Positions 4,821-8,832 of a DNA stretch of 8,832 bases are shown here, in pieces; position 1 is the first letter of the stretch, and each line of letters starts with the position of its first letter. The notes under the pieces are model-generated. The model had not been told where the DNA came from. It ran no database searches and was given only the letters and a program-made list of their open reading frames with translations. The translations under genes and the position numbers were made by a program. Source of the stretch: CAYNWK01 sp964400875 (lineage in GTDB: Bacteria > Chloroflexota > Anaerolineae > Anaerolineales > UBA4823). The DNA lies in NCBI GenBank assembly GCA_964400875.1, contig CAYNWK010000181.1, positions 1 through 8,832 of the forward strand, in the 5' to 3' direction.

Positions 4821-7241
4821 ATGGGACCGAAAAAAATCACCCCCTCTACCCCTTTATCTCCTGCCAGGCCCGCTAACCCGCCTGGTCAACCTGCCCTGGC
4901 CTACCGACTGGGCACGCACGCCAGTTTTTTGGAACGCATGCTGGAGCGCCTGCGCGCCCAGTCGATTCCAGTAGACCCGGACGGCACGGCCCGCCCCCTG
5001 TCAGCGCTTTCCACCCGAGAAACAGACGACCCGGCCATCGCCCTGCTGGATGCCTGGGCCATGGTGGCGGACGTGATCACCTTCTACCAGGAGCGCATCG
5101 CCAATGAGGGCTTCCTGCGCACGGCCACGGAACGTCGCTCCCTGTTGGAGCTCGGCCGGGCGGTCGGTTACGAACTCAACCCGGGTGTGGCTGCCAGCGC
5201 TTTTCTGGCCTTCAGCGTCGAGGAGGCGCCTGGCGCGCCAACCGCCGTAGAGGTCCCCAAAGGCACCGGCGTACAGAGCGTGCCCAGGCCCGGCAGCCAG
5301 CCGCAAACCTTCGAAACCATGGAACCGCTGACGGCGCGGGTCGAATGGAACGCTTTGAAGCCGCAGCTTACCGGCCCGGCCCAGCTAAGCGACAGCGCCA
5401 TGGAGCTGCGCCTGAAAGGCATCCACACCCGCCTGGCGCCCGGCGATGTGCTGTTGATCCAGGCGGGCGGATCCCCGATGGACGACTGGCGCCTGGTCAC
5501 CCTGCAAGCGGTCGAAGCGCATGCACAGGCTGGCTATACCCTGGCGCGCTGGGCCGACCCACCGCTGGGCACCCAAGGCAGCATTGCGGGCCCCGACCCG
5601 CAGGTGTTCGCCTTTCGCCAGCAAGCGGCTCTGTTTGGTCATAACGCTCCGGAAAAGGATGAGCCTGGCGCAGTTGCCGCCGATGCGCGGGAAATTGACC
5701 TGGATGCACCCTATCCCCAAATCTTGCCCGGCGGCTGGCTAGCCTTGGCAAATGGCGATAACGTGCGAGTTTATGAAGTCAAAGGCGCATCAACAGTCTG
5801 GCAAGCCGGTTTCAGTTTGAGCAGCCGGGTGACCCGGTTAACTTTGGATCAGCCTACCGGCGTCGAATTAGGCCGGCGTTCGACCAGCATCTATGCCCAA
5901 AGCGAGAGGTTAGAGCTGGCCGAGCAGCCCATGGTGGAAGTGCTGAGTGGTAACAGCCTGACCCTCGATCGCCGGGTCCCGGAACTCGAGGCGGGCAAGC
6001 GGCTGATCCTCAGCGGGCGTTTGGCGGATGGATCGGATGACGCTGGAGGCGAAGGGATCAGCGTCGAGCAAGTTGGGGAGGAAAATGAGCGCACGGTGCT
6101 CACTCTGAAATCCGATTTGCGCAACACGTACTTCCGTGCCAGCGTCACGCTGTACGGCAACGTGGTGCTGGCCACACACGGCGAGACCGTCGCCGAGGAG
6201 ATCCTGGGCAGCGGGGATGGATCCCAGACCAACCAGCGGTTTAGGTTGAACGTGTCCCCTCTGACCTACCTGCCGGCGCCCACCTCGCGCGGCTCAGAGA
6301 GCGCCCTGGAAGTGCGCGTCGACGGCGTCTTGTGGCGCGAAGCAGCCTCCTTCCATGACCTGGCGGCCGACGACCAGCGCTACACGCTGCGCCGCGATGA
6401 GGCCGGCCGCACCAGCGTGATCTTTGGCGATGGCCGCAGCGGGGCGCGCCTGCCCAGCGGGCAGGAAAACGTGTCGGCCACCTACCGCAGCGGCTTAGGC
6501 CTGCAAGGCAACGTGGATGCCGGTAGGCTGTCCTTGCTGAAAAATCGCCCGGCTGGCATCCGGGCAGTAACCAACCCCGTGCCGGCCAGCGGAGGTGCGG
6601 CGCCCGAGACGGCGGACCGGGCTCGCGATCACGTGCCGCGCGCCGTCCTGGCCCTCCAGCGCCTGGTCTCCCTGCAGGATTACGAAGATTTCGCCCGCAA
6701 CTTCGCCGGGGTGGGCAAAGCCCAGGCGACCAGCCTGTGGACCGGAGAAACGCGCCTGGTCCACCTGACCATCGCCGATGCGGCTGGTAGTGACTATGTT
6801 GATCCGGAATCGGCGCTGGTCGAGAGCCTTTACCAGGCGCTGCGCAGGCTCGGCAATCCGCTGCAGCGCGTGCGAATCGATTCATACAGTAAGAGCTTCT
6901 TCCAGGTACAAGCCAGCCTGATCATCGACCCGCGCTACCGGGCCGGAGAGGTGATCCAGGCAGTGGAGGCAACCCTGCTGGAAGCTTTTCGCTTCGAACG
7001 ACGCGAGTTCGGCCAGGCGGTGTCTGCCGCGGAAGTCATCGCCATGATGCAGTCTGTAGCAGGCGTGGTGGCGGTCGATCTGGACGTTTTCAATTATTCA
7101 TTCTTGGATGATCCCGCCGTCGTGGCGATCATCCCGGCCAATCCGGCAACAATCGATCCCAACCAGGAGGGGGTTATTTACGGGGCAGAGCTGCTGTTGC
7201 TTAAACAGGATAGCCTGCTGATCTCGGAGAAAGCCACATGA
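4821..7241 (+). CDS. Baseplate wedge protein B, second gpJ/gp6-like paralogue (TIGR02243 type)
   Basis: This 806-residue protein is a second, diverged J-like protein and the probable partner of wedge protein A. N-terminal family traits are YRLGTHASFLERMLERL, LLDAWAMVADVITFYQERIANEGFL (residues 75-98; split here as LLDAWAMVADV and ITFYQERIANEGFL) and RRSLLELGRAVGYELNPG, the equivalent of the LARHARLLDY region of protein A. A long beta-rich middle follows (about 150-480), with PGDVLLIQAG, LPGGWLALANGDNV, SSRVTRLTLDQP and ERLELAEQPMVEVLSG. The J motif is VIFGDGRSG from 533, followed by SATYRSGLGLQGNV. The C-terminal third has VSLQDYEDFARNFAGVGKA and ends in a hydrophobic tail rich in Ile and Leu. 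The ATG at 4821 is preferred, with GGCGG 9 bases upstream; a TTG at 4815 in the same frame, overlapping the previous stop, would add two residues. The stop overlaps the next start (ATGA, 7238-7241). Family call is firm; pairing with protein A is inferred from synteny. Confidence 0.92.
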   Translation: MGPKKITPSTPLSPARPANPPGQPALAYRLGTHASFLERMLERLRAQSIPVDPDGTARPLSALSTRETDDPAIALLDAWAMVADVITFYQERIANEGFLRTATERRSLLELGRAVGYELNPGVAASAFLAFSVEEAPGAPTAVEVPKGTGVQSVPRPGSQPQTFETMEPLTARVEWNALKPQLTGPAQLSDSAMELRLKGIHTRLAPGDVLLIQAGGSPMDDWRLVTLQAVEAHAQAGYTLARWADPPLGTQGSIAGPDPQVFAFRQQAALFGHNAPEKDEPGAVAADAREIDLDAPYPQILPGGWLALANGDNVRVYEVKGASTVWQAGFSLSSRVTRLTLDQPTGVELGRRSTSIYAQSERLELAEQPMVEVLSGNSLTLDRRVPELEAGKRLILSGRLADGSDDAGGEGISVEQVGEENERTVLTLKSDLRNTYFRASVTLYGNVVLATHGETVAEEILGSGDGSQTNQRFRLNVSPLTYLPAPTSRGSESALEVRVDGVLWREAASFHDLAADDQRYTLRRDEAGRTSVIFGDGRSGARLPSGQENVSATYRSGLGLQGNVDAGRLSLLKNRPAGIRAVTNPVPASGGAAPETADRARDHVPRAVLALQRLVSLQDYEDFARNFAGVGKAQATSLWTGETRLVHLTIADAAGSDYVDPESALVESLYQALRRLGNPLQRVRIDSYSKSFFQVQASLIIDPRYRAGEVIQAVEATLLEAFRFERREFGQAVSAAEVIAMMQSVAGVVAVDLDVFNYSFLDDPAVVAIIPANPATIDPNQEGVIYGAELLLLKQDSLLISEKAT
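7226..7230 (+). promoter_or_regulatory. Ribosome binding site of the tail-I/beta-helix gene
   Basis: GGAGA lies 7 bases before the ATG at 7238, inside the end of wedge protein B. With the four-base ATGA overlap it supports this start and indicates coupled translation. Confidence 0.6.
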
Positions 7242-8832
7242 GCGCAACGGCCGAAGAGCGCCTGTATAACTGGCTGCCCGCCATCTACAGGCAGCGCGAC
7301 CAGGAGCACGACCAGCCGCTGCGCGCCTTGCTGGGCGTGATGGAAAGCGAGATGCGCCTCCTGGAAGCGGACATGACTGCGCTGTACGAGGATTGGTTTA
7401 TCGAGACCTGCGCAGAATGGGTGGTACCCTATATCGGCGACCTGTTGGGTGTGCGCGGCCTGACCGACTCCCGGCAGCTGGCGTTCAGCCAGCGGGCCCG
7501 GGTGGCCAACACGATCGGCTACCGGCGGCGCAAAGGGGTGGCGGCCGTGCTGGAGAACGCCGTCCAGGATGCTACCGGCTGGCGGGCGCGGGCGCTCGAG
7601 TATTTCGAGCTGCTGGGCGCCACCCAGCACCTCCAGCACCTGCGCCCTGGCCAAGGCGGCAGCGTGGACCTGCGCGCCGCTGCCGCCCTGGAAGCCACCG
7701 GAGGCCCCTTCGAAACGATCCCCCATCTGGTTGACGTGCGGCGCATCGCCGCCGGGCAGGTTCGCTATAACCTGATCAATATAGGGATCTTTGTGTGGCG
7801 TCTGCACAGCTATCCGCTGACTCATCGGGCCGGGGTTCCCTTTGAAGGGGCGGGGCCTGGCCAATACACCTTTCACCCGCTGGGCCAGGATCTGCCGCTT
7901 TTCAACCGGCCGCAAACTAAAACCGACCTGGCGCAGACCTCCGGGTTGACCAACCTGCCTGCGCCGATCGGCCGGCAAGCCCTGGAGGCCGATTTGAGGG
8001 CGTATCGAGGGCGCTATACTACCAGCCCGGCCGAACACCGCCCAGCCGACAGCGCGATCACCGGACCGCAGCGCAGCCTATCCCTGCTGCGGGATGGCAG
8101 GCCTGTGTCGCCCCTCGAAATGATCAGCCTGGACCTGGAAAGCTGGCCGCGCCCGGCTGCAGGCCAGGTGGCCATTGACCCCCAATTAGGACGCATCACC
8201 TTTGCCGAAGGAGAAGAGCCCGAAGAGCTGCTGGTGAGCTATCATTACGGCTTCCCGGCCGACCTTGGCGGCGGGCCTTACGACCGCCGCGCCAGCCTGG
8301 ATGCGCCCGGCCCACAGGACTGGCAAACCACCCTGGCACAGCGCGGCTCTGGCAACGGGCTCCAGCCGGACGGAGCCGAAGAGCGTTTCACCTCGTTGGC
8401 GGAAGCCTTGGCAGAATTCAAAGCCAGCGAGAGCAAGCGAGGGCTCATCCACATCCTGGACAGCGGCGAGTACGAACTGGCCGCGCTGGACCTGCCGCCC
8501 CAGTCTGTCCTGACGATCCAGGCCGCAGATGGGGTCAGGCCGGTGCTGCGCTGCGGCGCCGATCGCAGGCTGGCGGTCGGCGCACCGGATGCGAGCCAGG
8601 CGACCCTGAAATTGAACGGGTTGCTGGTGGATGGCAGTTTGCTGATTCAGGGGGGATTGCGCCTCACCCTTCTGCATTGCAGCCTGCCTGACGGCGTACG
8701 CGGCGGGGAGCTTGAAATGGGCGTTCAGGTGGAGATCGACCACAGCCTGGTTGGCCCGCTATCTCTGCCGGCCGAAAACGTCGATCTGCACGTGCAAGAC
8801 AGCCTGGTGAACGGCGCCGGCGGCTACGCCAT
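7238..8832 (+). CDS. Tail protein I-like baseplate protein with probable C-terminal beta-helix (3' end outside window)
   Basis: The frame is open from the ATG at 7238 to the window edge: 531 full codons and no stop, so the 3' end is missing. The N-terminal part (residues 8-120) resembles tail protein I/gp7-type wedge proteins of eCIS clusters: RLYNWLPAIYRQRD (8-21), a helix to about 50, then WFIETCAEWVVPYIGDLLG (53-71) and ARVANTIGYRRRKGVAAVLE. A middle part of unknown fold carries VAIDPQLGRITF (311-322) and VSYHYGFPADLGGGPY (333-348), a phrase I associate with large eCIS/tail cluster proteins. From about 384 (FTSLAEALAEF) the text becomes short strands with turns (ILDSGEYEL, LTIQAADGVRPVLRC, LKLNGLLVDGSLLIQGG, LTLLHCSLPDG, VEIDHSLVGPL, DLHVQDSLVNG). 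That rhythm is typical of a right-handed parallel beta-helix as found in tail spikes and fibres. The protein may join the wedge to an outward-facing arm. The N-terminal call is good; the beta-helix is inferred from pattern only. Confidence 0.85.
   Translation, partial: MSATAEERLYNWLPAIYRQRDQEHDQPLRALLGVMESEMRLLEADMTALYEDWFIETCAEWVVPYIGDLLGVRGLTDSRQLAFSQRARVANTIGYRRRKGVAAVLENAVQDATGWRARALEYFELLGATQHLQHLRPGQGGSVDLRAAAALEATGGPFETIPHLVDVRRIAAGQVRYNLINIGIFVWRLHSYPLTHRAGVPFEGAGPGQYTFHPLGQDLPLFNRPQTKTDLAQTSGLTNLPAPIGRQALEADLRAYRGRYTTSPAEHRPADSAITGPQRSLSLLRDGRPVSPLEMISLDLESWPRPAAGQVAIDPQLGRITFAEGEEPEELLVSYHYGFPADLGGGPYDRRASLDAPGPQDWQTTLAQRGSGNGLQPDGAEERFTSLAEALAEFKASESKRGLIHILDSGEYELAALDLPPQSVLTIQAADGVRPVLRCGADRRLAVGAPDASQATLKLNGLLVDGSLLIQGGLRLTLLHCSLPDGVRGGELEMGVQVEIDHSLVGPLSLPAENVDLHVQDSLVNGAGGYA

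Noticed and set aside
7178..8038. Minus-strand open frame of 286 codons opposite the tail-I-like gene
   Set aside because: It mirrors a well-supported plus-strand gene, shows no recognisable domain and has a composition typical of antisense frames in GC-rich DNA.
1..8832. CRISPR arrays, tRNA or rRNA genes, insertion sequences, terminators
   Set aside because: The window is almost completely filled by coding sequence; I saw no spaced direct repeats, transposase motifs, RNA gene signatures or hairpin plus T-run between genes.

Overview
The window is a G+C-rich, wholly plus-strand block of seven tightly packed genes that encode the baseplate and central spike of a contractile phage-tail-like particle. 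The set is hub (gpD/gp27-like), spike (gpV/gp5-like), PAAR-like tip, gp25-like sheath-platform protein, two large baseplate-J/gp6-like wedge proteins, and a tail-protein-I-like protein fused to a probable beta-helix. This content matches extracellular contractile injection systems (eCIS, relatives of Afp/PVC) of the kind found in Actinobacteria, Chloroflexota, cyanobacteria and archaea better than a P2/Mu-type prophage. No phage replication, lysis, capsid or integrase gene is visible. The organism cannot be fixed from the sequence. Base composition and protein style suggest a high-GC environmental bacterium such as an anaerolinea-like Chloroflexota or an actinobacterium (inference, low confidence).

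Layout. Bases 1-16 hold what is probably the last codons of an upstream gene plus a ribosome binding site. Genes in order: hub 17-1147, spike 1158-1646, PAAR-like tip 1646-1978, gp25-like 1980-2330, wedge protein A 2332-4818, wedge protein B 4821-7241, tail-I/beta-helix protein 7238 to the window end (incomplete). Neighbouring genes overlap by up to 4 bases or are separated by at most 10 bases. There is no room for an internal promoter or terminator between genes, so the block is almost certainly one transcript with translational coupling.

How the parts fit. By analogy with T4, P2, Afp and PVC, the hub trimer closes the end of the inner tube, the spike trimer docks on the hub, and the PAAR-like cone sharpens its tip. 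The gp25-like protein links the baseplate to the first sheath ring. The two J-like proteins and the tail-I-like protein build the wedges around the hub and trigger sheath contraction. Sheath, tube, LysM/tail-completion, tape measure, AAA+ ATPase, receptor-binding fibre and toxin cargo genes, which such clusters usually carry, are not in this window and would be expected on either side.

Nothing here looks like a wholly new system. The points most worth a second look are the tail-I/beta-helix fusion, the two diverged wedge paralogues, the separate hub and spike genes, the four-cysteine PAAR-like tip, and a perfect G-quadruplex-type tract on the minus strand inside wedge protein A.
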